In this document: one piece after another, positions 15,578 to 24,509 of the stretch
How positions within the stretch are numbered: position 1 is the first letter of the stretch
Layout of the letters: each line of letters starts with the position of its first letter
Assembly (NCBI RefSeq): GCF_009827055.1
Contig: NZ_WUMK01000001.1
Span: forward strand, 310,001-374,000
DNA length: 64,000 bases
Direction: 5' to 3'
From: Shinella kummerowiae
GTDB lineage: Bacteria > Pseudomonadota > Alphaproteobacteria > Rhizobiales > Rhizobiaceae
Position numbers and translations under genes: made by a program
Notes under the pieces: model-generated
The model's database searches: none
The model's input: the letters and a program-made list of their open reading frames with translations, nothing else
Told to the model about the DNA's origin: nothing

Positions 15578-18037
15578 ATGATCAGCGGTTACGACGACAT
15601 TCCCTTCTTCGACGAAGACCCGCAGCTCGCCAGGAAACCCGCAGCGCCGGCGAAACCGGCCGGTGGCGGCATTGCTGCGCGCGCGATGGCGGCACGGGAT
15701 TCCGGCCGGGCGCCGGACTATCTTTCCGGCCTCAATCCGGAGCAGCGCGAAGCGGTGGAGACGGTCGACGGCCCCGTTCTGGTGCTCGCCGGCGCCGGTA
15801 CGGGCAAAACGCGCGTGCTGACGACGCGTATCGCCCATATTCTCGCCACCGGCCGCGCTTTCCCCAGCCAGTTGCTTGCCGTGACCTTCACCAACAAGGC
15901 CGCGCGCGAGATGAAGGAGCGCATCGGCCTCCTCGTCGGCGGCGCCGTCGAGGGCATGCCCTGGCTCGGCACGTTCCACTCCATCGGCGTGAAGCTGTTG
16001 CGCCGTCATGCCGAACTTGTCGGCCTGCGCTCGGATTTCTCGATCCTCGACACCGATGACGTGGTGCGCCTGATCAAGCAGATCCTCCAGGCCGAAGGCA
16101 TCGACGACAAGCGCTGGCCGGCAAAACAGTTCGCCGGCATGATCGACGGCTGGAAGAACAAGGGCCTCGACCCGGCGCAGATCCCGGAGGGTGACGCCCG
16201 CGCCTTCGCCAATGGCAAGGGCCGCGAACTCTACAGCGCCTACCAGAATCGCCTGAAGACCCTGAACGCCTGCGACTTCGGCGACCTGCTCCTGCATCCG
16301 ATCCGCCTGCTCCGCGCCAATCCGGACGTGCTGGCCGAATATCACCAGAAATTCCGCTATATCCTCGTCGACGAATACCAGGACACCAACACCGCCCAGT
16401 ACATGTGGCTGCGCCTCCTGGCGCAACGCCCCAAGGGCACGCCGCAGAACGTCTGCTGCGTCGGTGACGACGACCAGTCGATCTATGGCTGGCGCGGCGC
16501 GGAAGTGGACAACATCCTGCGTTTCGAGAAGGATTTTCCGGGCGCGAAAGTCGTCAAGCTCGAGCGCAACTACCGCTCGACCGCCCATATTCTCGGCACC
16601 GCCGGCCACCTGATCGCGCACAACGAGGATCGTCTCGGCAAGACGCTCTTCACCGACCGCCACGATCCGGATGACGACAAGGTCGTGGTGCATGCGGCCT
16701 GGGATTCCGAAGAAGAAGCCCGCGCCGTCGGCGAGGAAATCGAGCAGCTCCAGCGCCAGAAACACAAGCTCAACGACATGGCGATCCTGGTGCGCGCCTC
16801 CTTCCAGATGCGCGAGTTCGAAGACCGCTTCGTCACGCTCGGCCTGAATTACCGCGTCATCGGCGGTCCGCGCTTCTATGAGCGGCTCGAAATCCGCGAT
16901 GCCATGGCCTATCTGCGCCTTGTCAGCCAGCCGGCCGACGACCTCGCCTTCGAGCGTATCGTCAACACGCCGAAACGCGGCCTGGGCGACACGACGATCC
17001 GCAATCTGCACGACTATGCCCGCGCCCGCGACATACCGATGCTGGCCGCCGCCGCCGATATCATCGAGACCGACGAGTTGAAGCCGAAGGCGCGCAAGGC
17101 GCTGTTCGACGTCGTCACCGATTTCCGCCGCTGGCAATCGCTTCTGGAAACCATGCCGCATACCGAGCTTGCCGAGCAGATTCTCGACGAGAGCGGCTAC
17201 ACCGCCATGTGGCAGGCGGACAAATCGGCCGAAGCCCCGGGACGCCTTGAAAACCTGAAAGAACTCATCCGCTCGATGGAGGCCTTCGAGTCGCTGCGCG
17301 GCTTCCTGGATCACGTGTCGCTCGTCATGGATGCCGAGCAGAACGCAGACCTCGATGCCGTGTCGATCATGACGCTGCACTCGGCCAAGGGTCTCGAATT
17401 CGAAACGGTCTTCCTGCCCGGCTGGGAGGAAGGCCTGTTCCCGCACCAGCGCGCGCTTGACGAGGGCGGCCGCTCCGGTCTCGAAGAGGAACGCCGCCTC
17501 GCCTATGTCGGCATCACCCGCGCCAAACGGCGCTGCCACATCTGGTTCGTCTCGAACCGCCGCATCCACGGCCTCTGGCAATCGACGCTGCCATCGCGCT
17601 TCCTCGACGAATTGCCGGAAGCGCATGTCGAAGTGGCCGAGGTCGAGCAATCCTACGGTGGTTACGGCCGTGGCGGCTATGGTCAATCGCGCTTCGACAA
17701 GCAGGAGCCGTTCCAGAACAGCTATTCGACGCCTGGCTGGCGTCGTGCCCAGACGAACCGCACGGATGCGACCCGCGACAACTGGGGCTCCCGCTCCGGC
17801 CATGCGGTGGAACGCATCGGCTATGGTGAGTCCGGGCCGCGTTCGCGCACCATCGATGGCGAGCTGGTGGCAAAATCAACCACGACCGAGCCGTCGAGAT
17901 TCTCCATCGGCGACCGCGTCTTTCACACCAAGTTCGGCAATGGCAATGTGGCGTCGATCGAGGGCAACAAGCTGACGATCGATTTCGACCGCGCCGGCCA
18001 AAAGCGCGTGCTGGACGGCTTCGTCGAAAAGGTCTGA
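15578..18037 (+). CDS. uvrD: ATP-dependent DNA helicase UvrD/PcrA
   Basis: A superfamily 1A 3'-5' helicase used in nucleotide excision and mismatch repair and in removing RecA filaments or stalled polymerase. The 819-aa protein has the ordered motifs Q (LNPEQREAV), Walker A (AGAGTGKT, about residue 70), Walker B (VDEYQDTN), motif III (GDDDQSIYGWRGA), motif IV (LERNYRST), motif V (MTLHSAKGLEFE) and motif VI (RRLAYVGITRAK). A C-terminal Tudor-like domain (VFHTKFGNGNV) marks the PcrA/UvrD branch over Rep. About 45 disordered, Pro/Ala-rich residues precede motif Q. ATG 15578 was chosen; a TTG three codons upstream is possible. Confidence 0.94.
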   Translation: MISGYDDIPFFDEDPQLARKPAAPAKPAGGGIAARAMAARDSGRAPDYLSGLNPEQREAVETVDGPVLVLAGAGTGKTRVLTTRIAHILATGRAFPSQLLAVTFTNKAAREMKERIGLLVGGAVEGMPWLGTFHSIGVKLLRRHAELVGLRSDFSILDTDDVVRLIKQILQAEGIDDKRWPAKQFAGMIDGWKNKGLDPAQIPEGDARAFANGKGRELYSAYQNRLKTLNACDFGDLLLHPIRLLRANPDVLAEYHQKFRYILVDEYQDTNTAQYMWLRLLAQRPKGTPQNVCCVGDDDQSIYGWRGAEVDNILRFEKDFPGAKVVKLERNYRSTAHILGTAGHLIAHNEDRLGKTLFTDRHDPDDDKVVVHAAWDSEEEARAVGEEIEQLQRQKHKLNDMAILVRASFQMREFEDRFVTLGLNYRVIGGPRFYERLEIRDAMAYLRLVSQPADDLAFERIVNTPKRGLGDTTIRNLHDYARARDIPMLAAAADIIETDELKPKARKALFDVVTDFRRWQSLLETMPHTELAEQILDESGYTAMWQADKSAEAPGRLENLKELIRSMEAFESLRGFLDHVSLVMDAEQNADLDAVSIMTLHSAKGLEFETVFLPGWEEGLFPHQRALDEGGRSGLEEERRLAYVGITRAKRRCHIWFVSNRRIHGLWQSTLPSRFLDELPEAHVEVAEVEQSYGGYGRGGYGQSRFDKQEPFQNSYSTPGWRRAQTNRTDATRDNWGSRSGHAVERIGYGESGPRSRTIDGELVAKSTTTEPSRFSIGDRVFHTKFGNGNVASIEGNKLTIDFDRAGQKRVLDGFVEKV

Positions 18038-18064
18038 CGGGACCGCGAAAGCGGCCCCGTCGTC
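18036..18064. terminator. Bidirectional terminator between uvrD and the chemoreceptor gene
   Basis: An 11-bp stem with one mismatch, GACGGGACCGC against GCGGCCCCGTC, closes a GAAA tetraloop (18036-18061). It lies between the converging stops at 18037 and 18075. The U-tract is poor, so this is a likely but unproven transcript end. Confidence 0.5.
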
Positions 18065-18074
18065 ATCAAGGGTC

Positions 18075-19814
18075 TCAGGATGCCTTGCGCATCCCGCCGA
18101 GACGGACGGCGCGTTCCTCCGGCGTCCAGATTTCGCTTCCATCACGACGAAGGGCGCGGCGGTTGAGCTGGAAGCGGTTCACCAGCTCGCTCAGCGTTAT
18201 CGCGCCTTCGGCAAGCGACTGGCTGGTGGTCGTGGTGTGCTCCACCATGGCAGCGTTTTCCTGCGTGATGCGATCCACGTCGCTCACGGCAGCACTGATT
18301 TCCTCCAGGCCACTCGCCTGCTCGGCAGCAGACGTCGCAATGGCGTCGACATTGTGGTCGATCTCTTCGACGAAACTGCCAATTTCACGCAATGCTCGAC
18401 CGGTCTCGCCGACAAGGCGCACACCGTCCTGTACCTCGGCGCTGGAATTGGTGATCAGCGTCTTGATCTCGCGCGCGGCCTTGGCCGAGCGCTGCGCAAG
18501 CTCGCGCACCTCCTGAGCCACGACAGCAAAGCCACGCCCCGCCTCGCCCGCTCGTGCCGCCTCGACGCCGGCATTGAGCGCCAAGAGGTTGGTCTGGAAG
18601 GCGATTTCGTCGATGACGCCGATGATCTGGCTGATCTCGCTTGAGGCCGACTCGATCCGCTGCATGGCACTCACCGTGTCGTTCACGACATTGGCAGAGG
18701 TGTTGGCAGAGGCACGGGCATCCTGCACGAGCTTGCGGGTTTCCCGTGTGCGATCGGTCGAGGAGCGCACGGCGACGGTCGCCTGCGTCAGCGCCGCAGC
18801 CGTTTCTTCCAGCGCGACAGCCTGCCGGCGGGTTCGCTCGGAAAGATCTTCCGCTGCCTTGCGCATCTCCTGGCCGCTGCGGTTTTGCATATGCGTCTGG
18901 TCGAGCACCTGCGACAGGGTTTCCTGGAAGGCGCCGATCGAGTTGTTGAAGTCGCGGCGCAGCGGTTCGAATTCGGGCACGAACTGGTTATCGATCGTCA
19001 TGCGGATATTGCATTCGGCAAGCCGGCCGAGGCCCGCGCCGATCTCCTCGATCGCCCGCACGCGCTGCGTCATGTCGGTGGCGAACTTCACCACCTTGAA
19101 CACCTTGCCGTTGGCATCGAAGATCGGATTGTAGGAGGCCTGGATGTGGACCTTGCCGCCACCCTTGGCGATGCGGGTGAACTGGTCGGAAACAAAGTGG
19201 CCTTCGGCCAGTTGCTGCCAGAAGCGCTTGTATTCCGCACTCGCCACGTAGTCCGGCGCGCAGAACAGCGAATGGTGACGGCCGACGATCTCGGACAGGT
19301 CGTAGCCGAGCGCAGAGAGGAAGTTTTCGTTCGCCGTCAGGATGTCGCCTTTCGGCGTGAACTCGATAGTCGCCTGCGCGCGACCAAGTGCGGTGAGCTT
19401 GCCCTCGTCCTCCAGCACCTTCTGTTTCACAGCGGTGATATCGGTTGCGAATTTCACGATCTTGTAGGGCTTCCTGCCACGGAAGACGGGATTGTAGGAC
19501 GCCTCGATCCAGATCTCACGGCCGCCCTTGGCGATACGCTTGTACTGGCGCTGGTCGAAGTGGCCTTCGGCAAGACGAGCCCAGAAAGCCGCATAGTTTG
19601 CAGAGCCTGCTTCTGCAGGTTCAACGAAGATGCGATGGTGCTGGCCAACAATCTCCCCCAGCTGGTAGCCGACGGCCTGCAGAAAATTCTCGTTGGCATG
19701 CAGGATCTTGCCTGTCAGGTCGAATTCGATGATCGCCTGCGAGCGGTTCATCGCGGCAAGCACGGCACGGGCATCCATTCCAAAATCGAAAGCGGTCACA
19801 GAAATCCCCAACAT
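18075..19814 (-). CDS. Soluble methyl-accepting chemotaxis protein with two PAS domains
   Basis: A 579-aa chemoreceptor that senses an internal cue and controls CheA. It has two consecutive PAS domains, about residues 15-135 and 140-255, each with the HANENFL/TANENFL and SYNPVF/SYNPIF blocks. A short HAMP-like region follows, then the signalling domain with the hairpin tip IDEIAFQTNLLALNAGVEAARAG, written here only in outline. No membrane helix is visible, so it should be cytoplasmic, like aerotaxis and energy-taxis receptors. The C-terminus (GGMRKAS) lacks the CheR-binding pentapeptide. The start may be 19814 or the ATG at 19778 (MDARAVL). Heme or flavin binding is possible but cannot be told from sequence. 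Confidence 0.9.
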   Translation of the reverse strand: MLGISVTAFDFGMDARAVLAAMNRSQAIIEFDLTGKILHANENFLQAVGYQLGEIVGQHHRIFVEPAEAGSANYAAFWARLAEGHFDQRQYKRIAKGGREIWIEASYNPVFRGRKPYKIVKFATDITAVKQKVLEDEGKLTALGRAQATIEFTPKGDILTANENFLSALGYDLSEIVGRHHSLFCAPDYVASAEYKRFWQQLAEGHFVSDQFTRIAKGGGKVHIQASYNPIFDANGKVFKVVKFATDMTQRVRAIEEIGAGLGRLAECNIRMTIDNQFVPEFEPLRRDFNNSIGAFQETLSQVLDQTHMQNRSGQEMRKAAEDLSERTRRQAVALEETAAALTQATVAVRSSTDRTRETRKLVQDARASANTSANVVNDTVSAMQRIESASSEISQIIGVIDEIAFQTNLLALNAGVEAARAGEAGRGFAVVAQEVRELAQRSAKAAREIKTLITNSSAEVQDGVRLVGETGRALREIGSFVEEIDHNVDAIATSAAEQASGLEEISAAVSDVDRITQENAAMVEHTTTTSQSLAEGAITLSELVNRFQLNRRALRRDGSEIWTPEERAVRLGGMRKAS

Positions 19815-20046
19815 AAAGGCGGCTTTTCAAGCACACTGGAAGGCGTTGGCAAAATTTTCCCCAAATTTCTTAGAGATTTCTAAACCAAGCTATTCTTTCA
19901 AACGACATTCCAGAAAAATCCGCATACATGCCGATCAGGAGCCTGCGCAGGCTGTGGGAGAAGCCAAAAGCACAACTTATGAGATTGACGAAGCCGACAA
20001 GTCCGCCTTTCATACCGGATACTGACCAAAGGATCGGGGGGGCACG

Positions 20047-21078
20047 ATGGTTCGGTTTCTGGAAATTCTCATCCTTGCCATTGTCATTCTCGTCCTGCCC
20101 GGGATCGCGGCGGCGAACATCCGGCAACTCGAAAGCTGCAAGCGCCCCATCATACCCGTCGACGATGTGTATGACGGAAAATGGGGTTTCAACGCCAATC
20201 TTGTCGCAACAGCGTTCGGCCCGTTCGCGGCGGCAAGTTTCGACGCTTATATGGACTACGAAAAGCAATTGTCGTTCCTCCCCGCCGACAAGCTTAAGCG
20301 CATCGGCTGGCACAGATTGCACTGGAACGCAGGAAGCCACCGGTTCAACGACGGGCTGACGGGACTGGTGTTCGACACCTATTACAAGAAAACGCGCCGC
20401 TGCACATTCGTCATCGTCGCGGTGCGCGGCACGGACGGACCGTCTCTACGCGATGCGTTCTCCAATGCCTATCTGATCACGCGCGCTCTGCCCGTACCCA
20501 ATCAGTATCGCGCAATAAAAACGCAGTTCGCGAACGTGCGTGCGTTCGCTGAAAAAACCTTCGGCCGCGGGAAGGTCGTCTATGTCGCAACCGGCCACTC
20601 GCTTGGCGGTGGCCTCTCCATACAACTCGCGAAATGCTTCGATCGGGTGTCGGCCGTGGTGTTCGACAGTTCATTCGTCGAGGGCGACAGGTCCTGCCGG
20701 GGCTTCACCGGGACGACCGTGGTGGAAATTTACGACAAACACGAGATTCTCTCGCGCCTGCGCGCGTTCATGGGAAAATCGCGGGCCTCCCACGTCAACA
20801 ATGCCAATCTCGCCACCTACGGGATAAATCCGTACGAACTCAAGGGTGGCCGCCCGATCGCCCAGCACGGGATTATCGGCATGGCGCTCGGTTTGCTACG
20901 TGCGCCGCTCGATTGCATGGCGAAGACCGCAAAGTGCGAGATCAAGGCCGCCTATAACGACCAGCGTTACGCCTACCAGCACATTCTCTTGTGTGACATC
21001 TATGCGAGGCGAACCGGAAAGGTCATCGCCTACGGGGATGTGTGCGTCGCGCCGAGGCCACTGGCCAGCAGACGATAG
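20047..21078 (+). CDS. Secreted lipase-like alpha/beta hydrolase, cysteine-rich
   Basis: A 343-aa protein with a signal peptide (hydrophobic residues 5-22, cleavage near GIAAA). Its lipase class 3-like core contains a clean nucleophile elbow, GHSLGG with Ser185, preceded by the FVIVAVRGTD strand typical of this fold. Candidate acid and histidine residues follow but are not certain. The mature part has at least eight cysteines, suiting a disulfide-bonded periplasmic or secreted protein. The ribosome binding site is GGGGGG, 5 bases upstream. The 230 bases upstream (19815-20046) are AT-richer than their surroundings and contain no gene I can support. Substrate unknown. Confidence 0.7.
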   Translation: MVRFLEILILAIVILVLPGIAAANIRQLESCKRPIIPVDDVYDGKWGFNANLVATAFGPFAAASFDAYMDYEKQLSFLPADKLKRIGWHRLHWNAGSHRFNDGLTGLVFDTYYKKTRRCTFVIVAVRGTDGPSLRDAFSNAYLITRALPVPNQYRAIKTQFANVRAFAEKTFGRGKVVYVATGHSLGGGLSIQLAKCFDRVSAVVFDSSFVEGDRSCRGFTGTTVVEIYDKHEILSRLRAFMGKSRASHVNNANLATYGINPYELKGGRPIAQHGIIGMALGLLRAPLDCMAKTAKCEIKAAYNDQRYAYQHILLCDIYARRTGKVIAYGDVCVAPRPLASRR

Positions 21079-21100
21079 CGCCAACGCCCACCCGACGCCG

Positions 21101-22291
21101 TCAGGCGCCGGCCTTGCGGTAGAGGGCCGCGAGCCGTGTACGCGACGACGGCAGTTCCGGCACCACGACCATCATGGTGATGTGGCCACGCTTGAAGGCG
21201 TTCAGGAACGGTTCGTAGTTCTGGAAGGCGACGCAGCCGTGCGAGCCCTTCTGGCCACGCAGCAGATTGGTGTGCGTCAAAAGCCCCGTGCGGTTCTTCG
21301 GGTCGCGGCCGTCGATCGACGTCATGCGGATCGCCTCGACGCCGTGGAAGCGCCGTTCGCGCATTTTCAGGCGGTAGATGCCGGCCGGCGTCGGGCCCGT
21401 CATCTTGACGTGCTCATAGTCCGGATTGTCGCGCATCTTGCCGATGCCGGAATGGGCGCGCAGCTTCGTGCCGTCGGGCATGTAGACGGTCGCATTGGAG
21501 ACGTCGTAGATCGCCACCTTCGTGCCCTTGCCCGGCCAACCCGTTGCGCTGCCCTTGCTCTTGAAGAAATCGTTGAAAAGTGAGCGCTCGGGCTTCGCAA
21601 TGGCGACGTCTTCCTTGTCGTCCTGCTTGTCGCGCTTGGTACGGGCGACCGGCTTCTCTTCCACCGGCTTGCGCTCGATGGTGACGGTCTCAAGCGCAGG
21701 CTTGGCTTCCGGCAAGGGGATTTCGCTGAGGATACTCTCCTCTTCCGTCTCCGGCTTCTGCATGACGAGGCCGAAGGGCTGGATTTCCTTGCGAGCGGAT
21801 TCGTCGGGAAGCAACGCCGTCACCATGGTGGGCTGGCCGGTAATCGCCTTTTCCTGCTCGACGGAGCGCTCGGCACGCGCAACGGCAGCCTCGATGAGGG
21901 CCGCCTTGGCCTTCTCCCGCTTGACGGCGGAGGCGAGCTGGATGGAAATCCGGCGCTGGTGCGCGATCTGGACCGCTTCGGCTGTCAGCTGCTTCTGGCG
22001 GCGTTCGCTTTCCGAAGGCTGGGAGAGCCGGGAGAATTTCGCGATCTTGATGGTGCGCTCGACACGCTCCCTCGCCGTCACCACGGACTTGTCGTGAAGG
22101 GAAGCGGCAATCGCCTTCTTACCTTCCGAAAGCGAGGATGCCGCTTCCTGCATCGCGCCGAGCGTCGAGACGATGGCCCAGGCGGATCCGGCGATGACGC
22201 CGCAGGCAAGCAATGCGCTGACAAGGATACCCCCGGAACGGACCCGACGGGATTTGGACGCGGAACGCGCGGACTCGTACACAGACGCCAT
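21101..22291 (-). CDS. DUF2778 (Tlde1-like) L,D-transpeptidase-fold protein, membrane-anchored
   Basis: A 396-aa protein with an N-terminal basic segment, one membrane helix (about residues 20-42) and a long charged, helix-rich linker (about 45-260). The C-terminal domain matches DUF2778/Tlde1: TGPTPAGIYRLKMRERRFHG, EAIRMT, LLTHTNLLRG and the cysteine motif GSHGCVAF near residue 355. That Ser-His-Gly-Cys motif resembles the L,D-transpeptidase active site. Tlde1 itself is a type VI secretion effector that attacks peptidoglycan, but no secretion or immunity gene is adjacent here. A housekeeping cell-wall role is more likely. The ATG at 22291 (MASVYES) was chosen; upstream in-frame residues look non-coding. 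Confidence 0.75.
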   Translation of the reverse strand: MASVYESARSASKSRRVRSGGILVSALLACGVIAGSAWAIVSTLGAMQEAASSLSEGKKAIAASLHDKSVVTARERVERTIKIAKFSRLSQPSESERRQKQLTAEAVQIAHQRRISIQLASAVKREKAKAALIEAAVARAERSVEQEKAITGQPTMVTALLPDESARKEIQPFGLVMQKPETEEESILSEIPLPEAKPALETVTIERKPVEEKPVARTKRDKQDDKEDVAIAKPERSLFNDFFKSKGSATGWPGKGTKVAIYDVSNATVYMPDGTKLRAHSGIGKMRDNPDYEHVKMTGPTPAGIYRLKMRERRFHGVEAIRMTSIDGRDPKNRTGLLTHTNLLRGQKGSHGCVAFQNYEPFLNAFKRGHITMMVVVPELPSSRTRLAALYRKAGA

Positions 22292-22541
22292 GATACTCGT
22301 TACCCGAAACTCGTTACTCGACGCGGCCGCGGAGATGACACTCCGAGAGCCGTTACGCTGGCGGCGAGTGGCGCGACCTGCGCCGGACCTCTGCCGAACG
22401 AGCAAAGAATGACGAAATATGGTAAGCAATTCCTAAACGGCGCCTCGTGTTTTTGAAGGAGTCCGCCGGAAGGTCCTCAACATCCGGCAAGGCTGCCTGT
22501 CACGAGAATGCGGCGCTGGCGTGTCCGACCGCCTCGCCTCC

Positions 22542-23960
22542 CTAGAATTGGGGATGCCGGGCGAGCCAGTCTGTCGCCCTTTCGTAGCTTGCTGCCGCCG
22601 CGAGCACGTCTCGGTCGGCTCGTGCCCGGCCGATGATCTGGATACCCGCCGGCAACCCGTTCGTCCCGAAACCGGCCGGCATGGCGGCGACAGGAAGTCC
22701 CGCCAGCGTCGGCCCGATCACCACCTCCATCCAGCGGTGATAGGTATCCATCGCCCGCCCGTCGATGGCCTTCGGCCAGTCCAGCTCGGCGTCAAAGGGA
22801 AAGACCTGCGCCGAGGGCAGGATGAGGAAATCGTAGGTTTCGAAGAGCTCAGCGACATAGCGGTGCCAGTCGCTGCGGGCCAGCGAGGCGGCATAGACGT
22901 CCTTGGCGGAAAGCTGGTGGCCGTTCTCGATCTCCCAGATCATCTCCGGCTTCATGCGCGCCCGCCGTGCCGGATCGGCATAATCCGCCGCCTGACCGTT
23001 CGCGACGAGGAAGTGGCGAAGCGTGCGCCAGGTCTGCCACAGCCGCGCCATGTCGAAGCCGGGCGCAACCTCCTCGACCGTGCAGCCGAGCCCGCGGAAG
23101 ACATCGAGCGAGGCGCGGCACAATTCCAGCACGCCGGGCTCGAAGGGCAGATAGCCGCCGAAATCGCCGAGCCAGCCGATGCGGACACCGGAAAGGTCGC
23201 GATGCGCATCCAGCGAAAGCGTTTCATCGGTCAACGACAGCGGATCGCGCGGATCGTGCCCCGCCTGCGTCGCGAACAATGCGGCGACATCGGCGACGGT
23301 TCGCCCCATCGGGCCGTTCACCGCGAGCTGGCCGAGGAAAAGCTCGTTGCCCAGCGATGGCACCCGGCCGAAGGACGGGCGGAAACCGACAACATTGTTG
23401 AAGCCGGCGGGATTGCGCAGCGATCCCATCATGTCGCTGCCATCGGCGACCGGCACCAGCCGTGCCGCAAGCGCTGCCGCTGCGCCACCAGAGGAACCAC
23501 CGGCGCTCTTGCCCGTATCGTAGGGATTTCGGGTCACGCCGAAGACCGGGTTGTAGCTGTGCGAGCCGAGGCCCATTTCCGGCGCGTTGGTCTTGCCGAT
23601 GATGATGGCGCCCGCCGCGCGGATGCGCTCGACATGAATGTCGTCATAGTCCGGCACGAAATCCGCATAGTTCGCCGAGCCGAAGGAGCAGAGGATACCC
23701 TTGGCCTCGGAGAGATCCTTCACCGCAAAAGGCATGCCGTGCAACCAGCCGCGATACTCCCCCGCCGCCAGTGCCCGGTCGGCTGCCTCCGCCTCGGCCA
23801 GCAATTCCTCTTCGGGACGAAGGCTGACAATGGCATTGATCTGTGGATTGATCGCCGCGATGCGGGAAAGGTAAGCCGCCATCACGCTGCGGCAGTCGAG
23901 CCGGCGTTCGGAAATGGCGGCGGAAAGGGCAAGGGCGGAAAGGGCGGTAATGTCCTGCAA
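22542..23960 (-). CDS. Amidase signature-family hydrolase
   Basis: Hydrolyses an amide bond by the Ser-cisSer-Lys mechanism. In the 472-aa form starting at TTG 23960, the triad is Lys81 (PFAVKDLSE), Ser156 (SAGGSSGG) and Ser180 (GSDMMGSLRNPA). The TTG start is supported by CCGGAG 6 bases upstream and gives an N-terminus (DITALSALALSAAI) typical of the family. The next upstream ATG would overlap the DUF1772 gene. It is the last gene of a TetR-facing operon with NmrA-like and DUF1772 genes. Substrate unknown. Confidence 0.85.
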   Translation of the reverse strand: MQDITALSALALSAAISERRLDCRSVMAAYLSRIAAINPQINAIVSLRPEEELLAEAEAADRALAAGEYRGWLHGMPFAVKDLSEAKGILCSFGSANYADFVPDYDDIHVERIRAAGAIIIGKTNAPEMGLGSHSYNPVFGVTRNPYDTGKSAGGSSGGAAAALAARLVPVADGSDMMGSLRNPAGFNNVVGFRPSFGRVPSLGNELFLGQLAVNGPMGRTVADVAALFATQAGHDPRDPLSLTDETLSLDAHRDLSGVRIGWLGDFGGYLPFEPGVLELCRASLDVFRGLGCTVEEVAPGFDMARLWQTWRTLRHFLVANGQAADYADPARRARMKPEMIWEIENGHQLSAKDVYAASLARSDWHRYVAELFETYDFLILPSAQVFPFDAELDWPKAIDGRAMDTYHRWMEVVIGPTLAGLPVAAMPAGFGTNGLPAGIQIIGRARADRDVLAAAASYERATDWLARHPQF

Positions 23961-24024
23961 GGTCGGCTCCGGCGTTCGTCTGACAGAAGAGCTAGCAGGC
24001 CCGACAGAATAGCGCCAGCCCGCC

Positions 24025-24507
24025 TCAAAGCCCCTGGCGGAAGGCCAGCGCGAAAAGCCCGACCGCGGCGAGCGAACCAAGCGTGCGCACATGGTTCCAC
24101 ATCGTCCAGACATCGAGATAGCGCTGCCAGAGGGCTGCCTGTTCGGCGCTGCCGGCGGGGGCTACGGCCAGCGCGTTGTTGAGCGGCACGTTGAAGACGA
24201 TCGTGACGCCGATGACCGCGACGAGGAAGATGATACCGCCCGCCGCCGCCATCAGCCCGCCAGCCCCACCCTGCATGAAGCCGAGCACAGCCAGCACCAG
24301 CGACAGCAGCGCGCCGCCGAAGAAGGCAGAGAAGAACCAGGGGTTCTGAATGACGACATTGATGGCGTTCATCGCCGCCGCCCCCTCCGCCGGTGTCAGG
24401 CGCGCGAAGGCAGCCATGATGCAGACGGAGAAGATGAAGAACAGACCGGCATTCAGCGCCGTCGCGAGGATGGCGAGAAAGGTCAGGATGGGAAAGGCGC
24501 TTGCCAT
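24025..24507 (-). CDS. DUF1772 family membrane protein
   Basis: A 160-aa integral membrane protein with four hydrophobic segments (about 5-28, 50-75, 80-103 and 138-156). The pattern NAGLFFIFSVCIMAAF near the N-terminus, NPWFFSAFFGG in the middle and LWQRYLDVWTMWNHVRT near the end matches DUF1772, a family that includes fungal anthrone-oxygenase relatives. No activity is known for bacterial members. It begins 2 bases after the NmrA-like gene ends, so the two are translationally linked under the same TetR-facing promoter. Confidence 0.8.
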   Translation of the reverse strand: MASAFPILTFLAILATALNAGLFFIFSVCIMAAFARLTPAEGAAAMNAINVVIQNPWFFSAFFGGALLSLVLAVLGFMQGGAGGLMAAAGGIIFLVAVIGVTIVFNVPLNNALAVAPAGSAEQAALWQRYLDVWTMWNHVRTLGSLAAVGLFALAFRQGL

Positions 24508-24509
24508 GA

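Noticed and set aside
15425-17803. A 792-codon minus-strand frame opposite uvrD
   Set aside because: Composition shadow of the helicase gene, with no domain or ribosome binding site.
19928-20046. A possible short gene in the AT-richer leader before the lipase-like gene
   Set aside because: The frame there runs into the lipase gene in the wrong frame and has no convincing start signal or family match.
21101-22291. Type VI secretion effector with immunity gene
   Set aside because: The domain resembles Tlde1, but it has a membrane anchor and there is no adjacent immunity, VgrG, PAAR or Hcp gene.
22521-24182. A 553-codon plus-strand frame opposite the amidase gene
   Set aside because: The minus-strand frame carries the complete amidase triad; the plus frame is arginine-rich and unlike any family.
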